Of a stretch of 64,000 nt of DNA, positions 9,028 through 17,295 are shown one piece after another. A program made the translations under genes and the position numbers. The stretch is from assembly GCA_002307235.1 (NCBI GenBank), contig DBTV01000030.1, positions 28,306 to 92,305 on the forward strand, read 5' to 3'. Source of the stretch: Acidobacteriaceae bacterium UBA1307. Its GTDB lineage: Bacteria > Acidobacteriota > Terriglobia > Terriglobales > Acidobacteriaceae. Numbering within the stretch: position 1 is the stretch's first letter; every line of letters starts with the position of its first letter. The notes beneath the pieces were generated by a model. That model saw only the letters and a program-made list of their open reading frames with translations, did no database searches and was not told the origin of the DNA.

Positions 9028-10002
9028 CTATTTCTCGCTCTTGAGCTGCCCGAGCAGCCAGTCGATCCCTGCCGCCTCGTCTTCAATCTCCGTAATGAGC
9101 GGCGCAGTATGTATAGGAACCGAAAATTTTTCGGCAAGCGGCCCCATCCGCACAGCATCTTTTTCCGTGGTGAGAAGCTCCGCCTGGTGCTGCACGGCAA
9201 GCGCAGAGAGTGCCGCGATATCCGCCTCGCGGTAGGGGCGATGATCCCGAAAAACCTTGCGGGCGGCGACCTTGACTCCGGCGTTTTCGATGCCTGAAAA
9301 AAACTGCTCGGGTCGCGCAATGCCGCAGAAGGCAACGACCGGACCGGCCAGAGCTTGGACCTCCATCCGGCGGCGAATGCGCCAGACAGGTCCTTTCCAT
9401 CCAAGCTCTTGCAGACGGCTTTCCAACTCCGGCTCCGCGACAGGAACCACCACCACCGAGGCACGACCGAGCCCTGAGAGCGGCTCGCGCAGATTGCCCG
9501 CAGGCAGCAGCGCATCCTCCAAATCGACGCGGCTGACGAGAAGAAAATTCAGGTCGCGCTCAAGCTGCCGATGCTGAAATCCATCGTCGAGCAGATGAAT
9601 TTTTTTCTTGTTTTGGTCGAGTTCCGCGAGAGAGCCGGCATCATACCGCCGAGGCGCAACGTAGACCGGCGCACCGGTGGCGCGGGCGATCAGCAGCGGC
9701 TCGTCGCCAAAGGTTTCCGGGCTTCCTTCGGGATCTACTCGCGCAGGGCTCTGACTCGTGCGTCCGTAACCGCGCGAAAGCACGTCGACGGGAACGCCGC
9801 GCCGCGCGAGAGCCTGCGCCAAAGCTATGGTAAACGGGGTTTTACCGGCCCCGCCCGCGGACAGATTGCCGACGCTCACCACGGGCCAACCGAGCCGCTC
9901 CACCCGCTCCCAGCCATGCTCAAGCCGCCACGCGCGCAGCCCAACGGCCAGCCGATAGAGCGGCACGAGGGGGGCAAGCCAGGGACGCGCGGCGCGGCTC
10001 AT
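9028..10002 (-). CDS. lpxK: Tetraacyldisaccharide 4'-kinase LpxK
   Basis: LpxK phosphorylates the 4' position of the tetraacyldisaccharide to give lipid IVA, a late step of lipid A synthesis at the inner face of the inner membrane. The 324-residue protein has the family P-loop GGAGKTP at residues 50-56, after the SVGN segment, the SRGYGR motif, and LLDDGFQHRQL. An N-terminal hydrophobic patch fits membrane association. The ATG at 10002 overlaps the last bases of waaA (ATGA), so the two are translationally coupled. This confirms an LPS-bearing outer membrane. Confidence 0.93.
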   Translation of the reverse strand: MSRAARPWLAPLVPLYRLAVGLRAWRLEHGWERVERLGWPVVSVGNLSAGGAGKTPFTIALAQALARRGVPVDVLSRGYGRTSQSPARVDPEGSPETFGDEPLLIARATGAPVYVAPRRYDAGSLAELDQNKKKIHLLDDGFQHRQLERDLNFLLVSRVDLEDALLPAGNLREPLSGLGRASVVVVPVAEPELESRLQELGWKGPVWRIRRRMEVQALAGPVVAFCGIARPEQFFSGIENAGVKVAARKVFRDHRPYREADIAALSALAVQHQAELLTTEKDAVRMGPLAEKFSVPIHTAPLITEIEDEAAGIDWLLGQLKSEK

Positions 10003-11291
10003 CGGGGCCTTCCTTCGCGAATTTGCGCGGGCAAAAGTTCCAGAATCGCCTCGATGGAGCGGGCCGTTGCCCCGGCCTGACGATCAAATATTTCTTTCGC
10101 CCGGCTCCCAAGTTCCTGCGCAAGCGCAGGGGTCTGAAGCACTTCAATGAGCGTAGCGGCCAGGGTTTCGGTGGTCGCGATGCGCAGGCCCTGATGCGCC
10201 AGAAGGTCTTCAGTGATGGCGCGAAAATTTTCGTAGCTGGGCCCGGCGACAATGGGCACGGCAAACTGCGCCGGTTCAAGCGGATTGTGGCCCCCCGAGG
10301 GAATCAGGCTGCCGCCGACGAAGGCCACCGAGGCCAGCGAGTAAACCGAAGCCAGCTCGCCGATGGTGTCGAGCAGCAGGATCGAGCCCGAGGCCAGCGG
10401 CGCACCCGTCCACGCAGAGCGTCGAGCCCACGGAATGCTGGATTGCCCTAATAATGCGGCAACCAAAGAAAATCGCTCCGGGTGGCGCGGCGCCAGAACC
10501 AGCAACAGATTGGGATCGGCGGCAAGCAGCGTGGGCCAGGCGGCAAGCAGCGCGGACTCTTCGCCCTCGAGCGTGCTTCCGGCGACAACAATGCGGCGGC
10601 CCTGCAACTGCGCGCGCAAAAGTCGCGTCACCCCGGCCTCTTCCGCCGCGCGAATGTCGAATTTGAGATTGCCCGAGAGACGAACCCGATCCGGCTCACC
10701 GCAAAGGAGTTGGAGCCGTTCGGCGTCGAGAGGGCTCTGCGCCAGAAAGCGGTCGACGCGGCTTAAAAACGGTCGCCAGAGGGCACGCAGACGGCGATAG
10801 CGCGGCCAGCTTCGGTCGGAGATGCGCGCGTTGACCACGGCGACCGGAATCCGGCGGCGGAAGCAGCCCGCCAACAGATTCGGCCAGAATTCTGTCTCGG
10901 TCAAAATCAGCAGGCTTGGCTGCAAAGCATGGATCCAGCTCCGCGTAGCCCACGGAAGGTCGAGCGGGCAATAGAAAACGCGCTCAGCGCCGAAGCGTTT
11001 TTGCGCCAGCTCCTGGCCGGTGCGGGTGGTCGTCGAAATGGCAATGAAGCAATGGGGCAGGCGCTCTTCCAGCTCGCGGACGAGCCGTGCCACGGCCAGC
11101 ACCTCACCGACCGAGACCGCATGCACCCAAAGCAACGGGCGGCCGTTTTGCCCGGCAAAAACGCGCGTCCGGCCCAACCGCTCGGCCATGCCGCGGCGAT
11201 ATTTATGCGTGGTGGCCATCTTCCACAGCCACCAGGGCGCGCTGGCGACGAGCGCCCCCAAAAGAACGAGATTGTAGAAAAATAAAATCAT
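9999..11291 (-). CDS. waaA: 3-deoxy-D-manno-octulosonic acid transferase (Kdo transferase)
   Basis: WaaA/KdtA adds Kdo from CMP-Kdo to lipid IVA. The 430-residue protein has an N-terminal membrane anchor (about residues 2-20, FYNLVLLGALVASAPWWLW), the acceptor-domain motifs WVHAVSVGEV and LILTETEFWPNL, and the GT-B C-terminal motif GGSLIPSGGHNPLEPA that holds the CMP-sugar. Length is normal for the family. It is followed by lpxK with a 4-base overlap, forming a two-gene Kdo-lipid A unit; it diverges from the small exported protein at 11331 across 39 bp. Confidence 0.94.
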   Translation of the reverse strand: MILFFYNLVLLGALVASAPWWLWKMATTHKYRRGMAERLGRTRVFAGQNGRPLLWVHAVSVGEVLAVARLVRELEERLPHCFIAISTTTRTGQELAQKRFGAERVFYCPLDLPWATRSWIHALQPSLLILTETEFWPNLLAGCFRRRIPVAVVNARISDRSWPRYRRLRALWRPFLSRVDRFLAQSPLDAERLQLLCGEPDRVRLSGNLKFDIRAAEEAGVTRLLRAQLQGRRIVVAGSTLEGEESALLAAWPTLLAADPNLLLVLAPRHPERFSLVAALLGQSSIPWARRSAWTGAPLASGSILLLDTIGELASVYSLASVAFVGGSLIPSGGHNPLEPAQFAVPIVAGPSYENFRAITEDLLAHQGLRIATTETLAATLIEVLQTPALAQELGSRAKEIFDRQAGATARSIEAILELLPAQIREGRPR

Positions 11292-11330
11292 CTGCGACGG
11301 AACGCACCTTGCATCGGTCTAACCCTACTG

Positions 11331-11993
11331 ATGATACCCTCGCATGCAATCCGGTGGTCTCGTCCCGTCCTGCTTTTCGCGCTGGCGCTGCCGGCCGCGG
11401 CCAGGGAGCACACGCCGCCCGCCGTCGAACCAGCCTCGCGCTTTGCTGCCGTCGAGACGCATACCGACGAAAAAATCTCCATTGCCGCCGAGCCTTACGA
11501 TACCAAGGAAAAATGCGCGCTGTTTCGTGTCGATTATCTGCGACGCGGCGTGCTTCCGGTGCGGCTGGTCGTGACGAACAATGGCGACAGGCCGATCTCG
11601 CTCGATCAGGCGCGCATTCTCTTTGAATCGGCATCGGGCGAGCGGATTCAGGCGGCCGAGCCCGAGGACGTCGAGCGGCGCTTCTCCTTGAAGGACAAGA
11701 CCGGCGCGAAGATCCCCATGCCCACGCCGCTGCCGAGCCTGCACACCAAGGCCAGGGCTCACGACAAAGAGGTCGAGCAGGACTTTGACACCTTTGAGTA
11801 CAGCGCGACCACCATTGCACCGCACACCACGCGCTCCGGATTTCTCTTTTATGTCATTGACGGTCCAACGGCTTCGCTCGCAGGCGCTCATCTGATCGTA
11901 CGCAAACTGCTCACCGATGACGGCCATGAGCTGTTCGCCTTCGAGATTCCCTTCGACAAGTACCTGCGATCAAAGTCTGGACAGATGAACTGA
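11331..11993 (+). CDS. Exported protein of unknown function
   Basis: A 220-residue protein with a signal-peptide-like start (LLFALALPAAARE, residues 14-25). The rest looks like a beta-rich domain with the segment VRLVVTNNGDRPISLDQARI, typical of immunoglobulin-like or DUF4352-like extracellular folds, and a conserved-looking FLFYVIDGPTASLAGAHLIV near residues 165-185. I do not recognise a named family. The ribosome site is weak. It diverges from waaA and is followed after 55 bp by a PIN toxin gene. Codon use matches the neighbours, and the signal peptide supports a real gene. Confidence 0.65.
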   Translation: MIPSHAIRWSRPVLLFALALPAAAREHTPPAVEPASRFAAVETHTDEKISIAAEPYDTKEKCALFRVDYLRRGVLPVRLVVTNNGDRPISLDQARILFESASGERIQAAEPEDVERRFSLKDKTGAKIPMPTPLPSLHTKARAHDKEVEQDFDTFEYSATTIAPHTTRSGFLFYVIDGPTASLAGAHLIVRKLLTDDGHELFAFEIPFDKYLRSKSGQMN

Positions 11994-12048
11994 AGATTTC
12001 TCGTAGAACGGCGATAAAAAACAATATTGCAGGTGATATGATGCCGTC

Positions 12049-12480
12049 GTGAGGATCGTTCTGGACACCTCGGTGCTGGTCGCAGCCTTGCGCAGCCCCG
12101 GCGGTGCCTCGGATGCTCTGCTTCAACTGGCTTTGGAACGCGGCTTCAAACTTCTTCTTTCCGTCGCGCTGGTTCTAGAATACGAAGCCGTGCTGACGCG
12201 CCCGGAGCATCGGCAGAGGGCACAGCTCTCCGTGGCAGAGATAGGCGAGATTGTTGATGCGCTTTGTCTGCTTGGCAGCGAGGTTGTCTCACATTTCAAC
12301 TGGCGTCCGCAACTCAGCAACCCGGATGATGAGATGGTTCTGGATCTGGCAATCCATGGCGAAGCCAAGGCAATCGTCACCTTTAACCGGGCGGATTTTG
12401 CCGAGGCCGCTCATCGATTTGGAATTGAGATTTGGTCTCCGCGCGAGGCCCTGGAAAGGCTCAGAAATGAAACAAAGTAA
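12049..12480 (+). CDS. PIN-domain toxin of a type II toxin-antitoxin pair
   Basis: A 143-residue PIN-domain ribonuclease of the putative toxin PIN family (COG1569-like). The first conserved acidic residue is in MRIVLDTSVLVAALRSPGG (Asp6), others in the central EYEAVL segment and DDEMVLDLAI; AIVTFNRADF is the usual late PIN motif. PIN toxins cut RNA. The start is GTG at 12049. The antitoxin gene begins 14 bases before this gene's stop codon, so the order is toxin first, the reverse of ordinary vapBC. Expressed with its antitoxin the pair would be silent under normal growth. Confidence 0.85.
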   Translation: MRIVLDTSVLVAALRSPGGASDALLQLALERGFKLLLSVALVLEYEAVLTRPEHRQRAQLSVAEIGEIVDALCLLGSEVVSHFNWRPQLSNPDDEMVLDLAIHGEAKAIVTFNRADFAEAAHRFGIEIWSPREALERLRNETK

Positions 12481-12754
12481 CTTTGCCCTGCGTCTGCAGC
12501 CTTCACTGATGGAAGAGGCCCGGCAGTTGGCCAAGAGCGAAGGCGTGGCACTGAATCAATTGATCAATGTGGCCGTGGCGCAGATGATTGCGACGCACAA
12601 GGCCAGCCAGTACTTTGCGCAGCGCGCGCTACGGGCCAATCCCGAACGCGCGCTGGAGCTCCTGCGGCGTCCTCGCAAGGGCGAATCCTCCGGTTCAGAC
12701 GATGAACTGCCAGAGACCGTAGACTTCCCGCGCGGGGCAAAACAAAGCGCCTGA
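12467..12754 (+). CDS. Antitoxin, ribbon-helix-helix type
   Basis: A 95-residue protein starting MKQSNFALRLQPSLMEEARQ. Residues 4-45 (FALRLQPSLMEEARQLAKSE, then GVALNQLINVAVAQ) fit a ribbon-helix-helix DNA-binding fold as in HicB C-terminal or CopG-like antitoxins. The C-terminal 40 residues are charged and likely disordered until bound to the toxin. The ATG at 12467 lies inside the toxin gene with GGAAAGG upstream; a longer open frame from 12251 overlaps the toxin in another frame and is rejected. Such antitoxins usually repress their own operon. Confidence 0.82.
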   Translation: MKQSNFALRLQPSLMEEARQLAKSEGVALNQLINVAVAQMIATHKASQYFAQRALRANPERALELLRRPRKGESSGSDDELPETVDFPRGAKQSA

Positions 12755-12761
12755 GCGGCGG

Positions 12762-13139
12762 CTACTCGGAGTAGGTCGCCGTGGTCGTGTCCGTCTCCCA
12801 GATGGTGCAGGCGGTCACGCGCACGCGGCCCTGGGTCATCTCGGCCAACTGCAGGTTGGTCTGATCGTAAAAATATTTGGCGATGTTTTCAGCCGAGGGA
12901 TTGATCTCGGTGAACGGCGCAAGATCGTTCAGCATCTGGTGGTCGATGCGGTCGATCACCGGGCGCATCACCTGCTTGAGCATTTTGAAGTCAAGCAGCA
13001 GGCCCGTCGCATCCAGTGTTTCGCCGACCAATGTGACGCGGACTTTGTAGTTGTGGCCGTGCGGATTCTCACACTTGCCGTGGTAATTGCGCAGGTAGTG
13101 ACCGGACGAAAAACCGGCCTCCACAGTCACTTGATACAT
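12762..13139 (-). CDS. queD: 6-carboxytetrahydropterin synthase / PTPS family
   Basis: The 125-residue protein belongs to the QueD/PTPS family; QueD turns dihydroneopterin triphosphate into 6-carboxy-5,6,7,8-tetrahydropterin for queuosine and other 7-deazapurines. Zinc ligands His14, His27 and His29 and catalytic Cys23 (GKCENPHGHNY) are present, and the C-terminal ACTIWETDTTTATY gives the pterin-binding Glu. The start at 13139 (MYQVTVEAGFSSGH) matches the family; the open frame goes 28 codons further, into pncA, and is rejected. No other queuosine gene is nearby, so QueD is inferred over eukaryotic-type PTPS from length and Cys position only. Confidence 0.87.
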   Translation of the reverse strand: MYQVTVEAGFSSGHYLRNYHGKCENPHGHNYKVRVTLVGETLDATGLLLDFKMLKQVMRPVIDRIDHQMLNDLAPFTEINPSAENIAKYFYDQTNLQLAEMTQGRVRVTACTIWETDTTTATYSE

Positions 13140-13180
13140 GCGATTCGACTCGATTCCTAGCGGGGAAAAACCCTCTGCCC

Positions 13181-13837
13181 TTATTGTAGCGGAGCGGTGA
13201 GATCGCCCGTCTGCGCCACGCACACACCGGCCTGCGCAAAGTTTTCTTCCATCCGCTCTCGTGAACCGTTAAGGTCGATGGCGCGGCAGCCGTCCTGCAG
13301 GACAATGGCCTCAAAGCCCCGTCGCCGCGCATCGAGCGCCGAATACCCGACGCAAAAATCATAGGCCAGCCCTGCAAGAAAAATTCGCTCAATGCCACGC
13401 GCGCACAGCACCGGCTCAAGCCCGGTCGGCGTCCTGCGGTCGTTCTCGAAAAACGCCGAGTAGGAATCGACGCGCGCATCCGAGCCTTTGCGCTGCACAT
13501 AGCTTGCCTGCAAGGTGAGCTTTGCGTGAAACTCCGCGCCAGAGCTGCCCATGACGCAGTGCACGGGCCACAACACCTGCGGGCCATACTCGAGTTCGAG
13601 CACCTCGTAGGGCTTGCGCCCCGCATGCATCGCAGCGAAGGATGAGTGATCGGCCGGGTGCCAATCCTGTGTCAACACGACATGCTGAAACAGCGGAGCG
13701 ACGCGCAGAATCGGCGCAATCACCGCATCGCCCTCAGGCACGGCCAGCGCGCCACCCGGACAAAAATCATTCTGCACATCGACGACCAGCAGCAGATCGC
13801 GCGCGCCAATGCTCCACACTGTTTTTTGGTTCGCCAT
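13181..13837 (-). CDS. pncA: Nicotinamidase/pyrazinamidase
   Basis: PncA hydrolyses nicotinamide to nicotinate for NAD salvage. In the 218-residue protein the catalytic triad is Asp20 (VVDVQNDF), Lys117 (VQRKGSD) and Cys162 (GLAYDFCVGYSALD), and the metal site is Asp58, His60 and His64 (TQDWHPADHSSF). It lies 41 bp upstream of queD and 33 bp downstream of a DeoR regulator on the same strand, so co-transcription is likely. nadD, which takes over the nicotinate mononucleotide, is elsewhere in the window at 34574. Confidence 0.93.
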   Translation of the reverse strand: MANQKTVWSIGARDLLLVVDVQNDFCPGGALAVPEGDAVIAPILRVAPLFQHVVLTQDWHPADHSSFAAMHAGRKPYEVLELEYGPQVLWPVHCVMGSSGAEFHAKLTLQASYVQRKGSDARVDSYSAFFENDRRTPTGLEPVLCARGIERIFLAGLAYDFCVGYSALDARRRGFEAIVLQDGCRAIDLNGSRERMEENFAQAGVCVAQTGDLTAPLQ

Positions 13838-13870
13838 ACCGGTATTGTCGCAAAGAGGGCTGTCGTTGCT

Positions 13871-14623
13871 TTACGCAAAGTGTACTTCGACGCCACTGGC
13901 GCGCAGCCGTGCAATGTCTTCGGCCGGAGCCTTGCTATCGGTCACGATGGCGCTGGCCGCGCTCAACGGCGCGACTGGAATCATGCCGCCACGACCGAAC
14001 TTGGTGTAGTCGGCAACGATAATCACGCGGCTGGCCACCGAGATCATCTTCTGCTCGGAACCAACAATCAGTGTGTTGTTGTTGCTGAATCCCGCAGCGG
14101 TAATTGCGCCGATCCCCATGATGAGCACATCGGCGCGCAACCCGGCCAGCATCTGTTCACAAAAAGGCCCAAGCAGCACGCGATGGCGCGGATCGAGATA
14201 GCCGCCGGTCAACGTCAGTTCAATATTCTGGTGCGACTCAAGAACCGCGGCAATCGGCAGGGAATTGGTGACAATGTGCAGCGACTTCCCGGCCAGCGCG
14301 CGCGCAACATCGACCACCGTCGAGCCACCATCGAGAATCACCGTTTGCCCGTCGGCAACCAGGCTGGCAGCAACGCGCGCAATGCGCTCCTTCTCACTGC
14401 GGCCCGTCTCGATCCCATACTCGGGAACACGCGCCAGCGGTTGCTCGACCGCGATCGCGCCGCCATAGACCCGGCGGAGAAAATTTTCCTTCTCCAGCAG
14501 GTCAAGATCGCGGCGAATGCTCGACTCCGAAGACGCAAACTCCTTGCACAAACTCTCCAGCGCGACAAACTCCTGCGCCTCAAGTATCTGCCGAATTCGT
14601 AACTGCCGTTCCGCTGCTTTCAT
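13871..14623 (-). CDS. DeoR-family transcriptional regulator
   Basis: A 250-residue repressor of the DeoR sugar-metabolism family: winged HTH at residues 1-57 (QLRIRQILEAQEF, SESSIRRDLDLLE, RVYGGAI) and a C-terminal sugar-phosphate isomerase-like sensor domain (ILDGGSTVVDVARAL, LTGGYLDPRH, VIVVADYTKFGR). Such regulators sense phosphorylated sugars, but no sugar operon adjoins it here; the next gene is pncA. The start at 14623 (MKAAERQLRIRQ) matches the family; the frame extends 16 codons further. Target genes are not visible. Confidence 0.88.
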   Translation of the reverse strand: MKAAERQLRIRQILEAQEFVALESLCKEFASSESSIRRDLDLLEKENFLRRVYGGAIAVEQPLARVPEYGIETGRSEKERIARVAASLVADGQTVILDGGSTVVDVARALAGKSLHIVTNSLPIAAVLESHQNIELTLTGGYLDPRHRVLLGPFCEQMLAGLRADVLIMGIGAITAAGFSNNNTLIVGSEQKMISVASRVIIVADYTKFGRGGMIPVAPLSAASAIVTDSKAPAEDIARLRASGVEVHFA

Positions 14624-14759
14624 CGTCTCAGGGCCGCGTTCCAACGAATCCCGATGCGGCAAAGGATGCAATCGTCTGCATCCTTGTGTGCCGCTCGCTT
14701 TGTCTGGATTCTACCGTGCGCTTGATGAGGAGCGTTTCAGGATGCGGCGCGGCAATGAG

Positions 14760-14981
14760 CTACCACTGCAGAAAGCGTCGACGCAACGCCTCAGCCGTCA
14801 CGCGTGGCACACCCGGCTTCTGCGGTTTGCGCGAGGCTAAAGTTTCACTATACGGTACAAGGCGCGCAACGGGGCTTCCGTTCTTCAGAAAAAGATAAGA
14901 AAGCCCCTGATAGCGAACGCGGTTCACGCACTCGGCGAAGTTCCGCGCCGCTTCCGTCACGCTAAGGGTCCGCTCTTGCAC
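14760..14981 (-). CDS. Phd/YefM-like antitoxin, orphan
   Basis: A 73-residue protein starting MQERTLSVTEAARNFAECVN, followed by LFLKNGSPVARLVPY. This is the N-terminal DNA-binding fold of the Phd/YefM antitoxin family (VTEAARNF...FLKNGSPVARLVP). The C-terminal part is basic (RKPQKPG, RRRF). No toxin gene is next to it: parB lies upstream and a 136-bp gap then deoR downstream. It may be an orphan regulator or the remnant of a pair. Confidence 0.75.
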   Translation of the reverse strand: MQERTLSVTEAARNFAECVNRVRYQGLSYLFLKNGSPVARLVPYSETLASRKPQKPGVPRVTAEALRRRFLQW

Positions 14982-15029
14982 GCGGTCAGATTATCAGATT
15001 TTCAACAAAATGCATCCAGTTTGTCGAAG

Positions 15030-15950
15030 TTATTCTCCGGCAAGCTGTTCGACCAATTTATCGAAGTCCTCAAGTCGCGCATATTCAATAATCACGCGGC
15101 CCCGCCCGTTCTTGTCCTCGATGCTGACCTTCATTCCCAGAGCACGCTGCAACTGCAACTGCGCCTCGCGTACATTCGGGTCGACCACCGGAGCCGGCTT
15201 TTCTTCCTTCTTGAGCTTCTTCTCTGGATGAATCTGCCCCTGCACAAAGTTTTCCGTTTGGCGAACAGAAAGAGAAAGAGCGACCACCTTCTGCGCGGCC
15301 TTTTCAATCTCCTCGGCGCCGTCAAGCGCCAGAAGCGCGCGTGCATGGCCAAAGCTCAGGATGCCCTTTTCAACCCGGTCCTGCACTGAAGCCGGCAACT
15401 TCAAAAGCCGCAGGAAGTTCGACACCGAAGCACGATCCTTGCCGGTCCGTTGCGCCATCTGCTCCTGCGTCATGTGGAACTCGCGCGAAAGCCGCTCGAA
15501 GGCCCGCGCCTGCTCCATTGGGTTCAGGTCAGCTCGCTGCAAATTTTCGACGATGGTGATCTCCATCGCCTGTTCGTCGGAGACCTGTCGCAGAAAGGCC
15601 GGGATGGTCTTCTTGCCGATTTTCTTCGAGGCTCGCCACCGACGCTCACCCGCAATCAGTTGATAGCGACCATGAGCAAGGGGGCGAACCAGAATCGGCT
15701 GCACGACGCCGTTGGCGGCAATCGAGGTGGCCAGTTCCATCAACTGTTCCTCGTTCATGTTCGTGCGCGTCTGAAAGGGGTTGCGGTCAATCAGTTCAAC
15801 AGGAATCTCGCGTGGAGTTCCACCTTCATCTTCTTTTTTCTCAACAGGCTTCGCGACAGGCGCGGCGGCCTGCGCGGGAACGCGCGGCAACAGGGAATCG
15901 AGGCCTTTGCCGAGGGCGCGACGGCGTGAATCGTTCGTAGCAGTGCTCAT
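15030..15950 (-). CDS. parB: Chromosome partitioning protein ParB
   Basis: The 306-residue ParB/Spo0J binds parS, loads as a CTP-gated clamp and bridges the origin region. Features: N-terminal ALGKGLDSLLP box (residues 12-22), a Pro/Ala-rich linker, NPFQTR, the CTP-binding GERRWRA (101-107), ENLQRADLNPMEQA, a central HTH (TQEQMAQRTGKDRASVSNFL), and a C-terminal dimer domain. parA is 75 bp upstream, and three parS sites lie just before parA, so the whole segregation locus is here. Confidence 0.95.
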   Translation of the reverse strand: MSTATNDSRRRALGKGLDSLLPRVPAQAAAPVAKPVEKKEDEGGTPREIPVELIDRNPFQTRTNMNEEQLMELATSIAANGVVQPILVRPLAHGRYQLIAGERRWRASKKIGKKTIPAFLRQVSDEQAMEITIVENLQRADLNPMEQARAFERLSREFHMTQEQMAQRTGKDRASVSNFLRLLKLPASVQDRVEKGILSFGHARALLALDGAEEIEKAAQKVVALSLSVRQTENFVQGQIHPEKKLKKEEKPAPVVDPNVREAQLQLQRALGMKVSIEDKNGRGRVIIEYARLEDFDKLVEQLAGE

Positions 15951-16025
15951 GCTGAAAAATCCTTCTTTCCCGGCGCTGATCGTCGGGTGTCAAAATAATT
16001 CGGACAATCGGGAGCCGTCTACGCC

Positions 16026-16865
16026 CTAGGCGTAGGGCCAAAAGCGGATCTTTCCCTCGGATTTCGCGCTTGGAGCGGCCTTGGGAGGCTTCGGCAGCTT
16101 GATTTTATTTCGAGCCACGAACTCTCCAGTCAGCTCGAAGTACGCCTCGGTGCCACGCGAGCGCGGATCATAGAGCGCAACCGGCTTTCCGTGGCTCGGC
16201 GCCTCGGCCAGGCGCACATTGCGCGGGATCACGGTCTGGAAGAGCCGCTCCTTGAAGTACTCGCGCAACGTCTCGGTGACCTGCTGCGAAAGGTTCGTCC
16301 GGTCGTCATACATGGTCAGCAGGACGCCTTCGATGGTCAGCTCGGGATTGAAGGCTGCGCGCACGCGTTCGAGGGTCGAAACCAGCTCGGAGATGCCTTC
16401 GAGGGCGAAATACTCGGCCTGCATCGGGACGATGAGGCTCTCGGCCGCGGATAAGACGTTGAGCGTCAACAGATCGAGGGCCGGCGGGCAGTCGAGCACG
16501 ACCACATCGTAGCGGTCGCGGATGGTCGCCAGAGCCTTGCGCAGCCGCAACGTTCGTTCCTCGGCGCTGGCCAGCTCGACGTTGGCGCCGGTCAGGTTCT
16601 TTGTGCCCGGAAGTACCGATAAATGTTCGATTTCCGTGGGGATGATGGCCTCTTCCGCGGAGCAGTCGCCCATGATCACGTCATAGATCGAGCGCCGCTC
16701 GTCGTCACGCGGAAAACCGATGCCAGAGGTCGCGTTCGCCTGCGGATCGCAATCGACCATCAGGATATTCAGCCCCGAGAGCGCCAGGCAGGCCGAAAGG
16801 TTGATCGCGGTCGTGGTTTTGCCCACGCCGCCTTTTTGATTCACGATTCCCAATATCTTGCCCAT
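16026..16865 (-). CDS. parA: Chromosome partitioning ATPase ParA/Soj
   Basis: A 279-residue ParA/Soj ATPase which, with ParB, moves the replicated origin. The deviant Walker A box KGGVGKTTT is at residues 11-19, Walker A' DCDPQAN near 39, and Walker B VVLDCPPALDLLT in the middle. The short Pro/Lys-rich end (PKPPKAAPSAKSEGK) is beyond the usual domain. The gene follows rsmG in the conserved rsmG-parA-parB order seen near many bacterial origins. Confidence 0.95.
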   Translation of the reverse strand: MGKILGIVNQKGGVGKTTTAINLSACLALSGLNILMVDCDPQANATSGIGFPRDDERRSIYDVIMGDCSAEEAIIPTEIEHLSVLPGTKNLTGANVELASAEERTLRLRKALATIRDRYDVVVLDCPPALDLLTLNVLSAAESLIVPMQAEYFALEGISELVSTLERVRAAFNPELTIEGVLLTMYDDRTNLSQQVTETLREYFKERLFQTVIPRNVRLAEAPSHGKPVALYDPRSRGTEAYFELTGEFVARNKIKLPKPPKAAPSAKSEGKIRFWPYA

Positions 16866-17092
16866 GGCTCACAAGCCTAAAAGCTTTCCCTTGATCGATG
16901 CAGTCTTTTCTGCTGTGGAGAACTACCCCCTCCTGTGGAATTTTTCTTCGCGCTTTCTGCCGCATGCCTCTAACATCCTCTATTTCAAGTGCTTCCGTGG
17001 ACGGCCTTTTGCCTGCATTTCTAACCTCTCCCGTACCCGCCGGTGGAAAACTTTCTCTTTGGGCGGCATTATCCGCTCTCTTCGGGCCGGAA

Positions 17093-17108
17093 TGTTTCAC
17101 GTGGAACA
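17093..17108. promoter_or_regulatory. parS site 1
   Basis: TGTTTCACGTGGAACA differs at one base from the bacterial parS consensus TGTTTCACGTGAAACA. It lies 228 bp upstream of parA. Confidence 0.92.
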
Positions 17109-17130
17109 CTCTGGACCCTTCCTTGCGCGA

Positions 17131-17146
17131 TGTTTCACGTGGAACA
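17131..17146. promoter_or_regulatory. parS site 2
   Basis: TGTTTCACGTGGAACA, identical to site 1 and 38 bases from it start to start. It differs from the consensus at one base. Confidence 0.92.
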
Positions 17147-17175
17147 TTACGGCGTCTCTCTGTTGCGCAACGTCA

Positions 17176-17191
17176 TGTTCCACGTGGAACA
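17176..17191. promoter_or_regulatory. parS site 3
   Basis: TGTTCCACGTGGAACA is a perfect 16-bp palindrome, 45 bases after site 2. It has two changes from the consensus that keep the symmetry. Confidence 0.9.
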
Positions 17192-17242
17192 AACGCCCCT
17201 CTCTTCAGGAAAAACTCGAAAGAAACCGCCTTCAAGCCCAAG

Positions 17243-17271
17243 AAAAAGGCCGATGGCGTTTGCCACCGGCC
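17243..17271 (-). terminator. Terminator of rsmG
   Basis: On the minus strand GGCCGGTGGC pairs (one wobble) with GCCATCGGCC across AAAC, followed by TTTTT. It lies 25 bases after the rsmG stop codon and separates rsmG from parAB. Confidence 0.85.
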
Positions 17272-17295
17272 CTCTCTGCTCCACACCGTCTGCGA

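Larger units (their letters stand above)
16866..17295. other. rsmG-parA intergenic region with three parS sites
   Basis: 430 bp without a supported gene. It contains the three parS palindromes and the rsmG terminator (all annotated separately) and the presumed parAB promoter. Open frames here are on the opposite strand to the flanking genes, lack ribosome sites and overlap the palindromes. Confidence 0.7.
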
